From: Pseudomonas sp. NFIX28 | Lineage (GTDB): Bacteria; Pseudomonadota; Gammaproteobacteria; Pseudomonadales; Pseudomonadaceae | NCBI RefSeq assembly: GCF_900107395.1 | Contig: NZ_FNPW01000004.1 | Coordinates: 1-64,000 of the forward strand | Reading direction: 5' to 3' | DNA length: 64,000 nt | Shown here: positions 63,754 to 64,000 of the stretch, piece after piece | Layout of the letters: each line of letters starts with the position of its first letter | Position numbering within the stretch: position 1 is the first letter of the stretch | The notes under the pieces: model-generated | Databases searched by the model: none | What the model was told of the DNA's origin: nothing | The model's input: the letters and a program-made list of their open reading frames with translations, nothing else | Position numbers and translations under genes: made by a program

Positions 63754-63975
63754 ATGATTCAGCGGACTCTCGCCACTCTCATGCTCGCACTGGGCCTTGC
63801 CACTCTCGCCGGTTGCGCATCGCCTACTGTGATCACCCTGAATGACGGTCGCGAAATCCAGGCCGTCGATACACCAAAATACGATGAGGACTCCGGCTTC
63901 TACGAGTTCGAACAACTGGACGGCAAACAGACTCGCATCAACAAAGATCAGGTCCGTACCGTAAAAGAGCTGTAA
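63754..63975 (+). CDS. YgdI/YgdR family lipoprotein
   Basis: A 73-residue lipoprotein with signal MIQRTLATLMLALGLATLAGC and lipobox TLAGC (Cys21). The mature domain is the small SH3-like YgdI/YgdR fold: TVITLNDGREIQAVDTPKYDEDSGFYEFEQLDGKQTRINKDQVRTVKEL. Function is unknown; members sit on the membrane facing the periplasm. TCGGAGACACATA precedes the ATG. Complete within the window. Confidence 0.9.
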   Translation: MIQRTLATLMLALGLATLAGCASPTVITLNDGREIQAVDTPKYDEDSGFYEFEQLDGKQTRINKDQVRTVKEL

Positions 63976-64000
63976 TCCACCGTTACAGCCTTAAATGCAT

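Noticed and set aside
1..64000. CRISPR arrays, insertion sequences, prophage genes or tRNAs
   Set aside because: No regularly spaced short repeats, transposase or integrase motifs, or tRNA cloverleaf sequences were found by reading; the repeats present are REP-type inverted pairs.

Overview
The window is a chromosomal segment of a fluorescent pseudomonad, most likely of the P. fluorescens / protegens / chlororaphis group. The evidence is high G+C, a ferripyoverdine iron-release operon (fpvGHJK-fpvCDEF), the pyoverdine genes pvdH, pvdL and pvdS, the SoxR/monooxygenase pair of Pseudomonas, an acyclic-terpene (atu) cluster, and Pseudomonas-type REP repeats. No phage, IS, CRISPR or tRNA was seen. 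An rRNA operon starts just beyond the left edge: positions 1-545 hold its leader and three stacked promoters, all reading leftwards.

Layout. 1-620: rrn promoter/leader (minus strand). 675-7748: rhtA exporter, small lipoproteins, a divergent TetR / SDR / DsbA-fold isomerase unit with a visible operator, aminopeptidase P and a cysteine desulfurase paralogue. 8012-10647: SfnR-like sigma-54 activator, the SoxR regulator with its divergent target monooxygenase and a near-canonical SoxR box, and a VOC protein. 10916-17178: eight tightly coupled fpv genes that reduce ferripyoverdine in the periplasm and import the freed iron. 17433-20155: a methyltransferase, then MbtH and pvdH (diaminobutyrate synthesis) on the minus strand behind a PvdS box. 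20407-25915: an OmpR-type two-component system divergent from a dsbD-tlpA-dsbG thiol redox operon, with a tandem-repeat regulator site between them. 26037-28936: three minus-strand genes of partly unknown function. 29112-42140: pvdL, the 4342-residue NRPS that starts the pyoverdine chromophore, divergent from the sigma gene pvdS. The shared intergenic region has a PvdS box facing pvdL and a Fur-box-covered promoter facing pvdS. 43076-44396: a PvdS-box-preceded small gene (pvdY-like) and a solute-binding protein. 44496-53818: atuR divergent from atuABCDEF (citronellol/geraniol catabolism) with two AtuR operators; atuG and atuH are not here. 53888-63975: housekeeping and signalling genes (exonuclease, ppnP, MOSC protein, cheV with a sigma-28 promoter, NarL-type two-component system, yegS, moeA-moaB divergent from mobA, and small lipoproteins).

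How the parts work together. Iron starvation relieves Fur on pvdS. PvdS then transcribes pvdL, pvdH and probably the pvdY-like gene through TAAAT/TAATT-N16-CGT boxes, while the fpv operon recovers iron from imported ferripyoverdine. Only part of the pyoverdine pathway lies here: pvdG, pvdA and the side-chain NRPS genes must be elsewhere. Two REP families mark transcription-unit ends, and one pair sits inside the atu operon.
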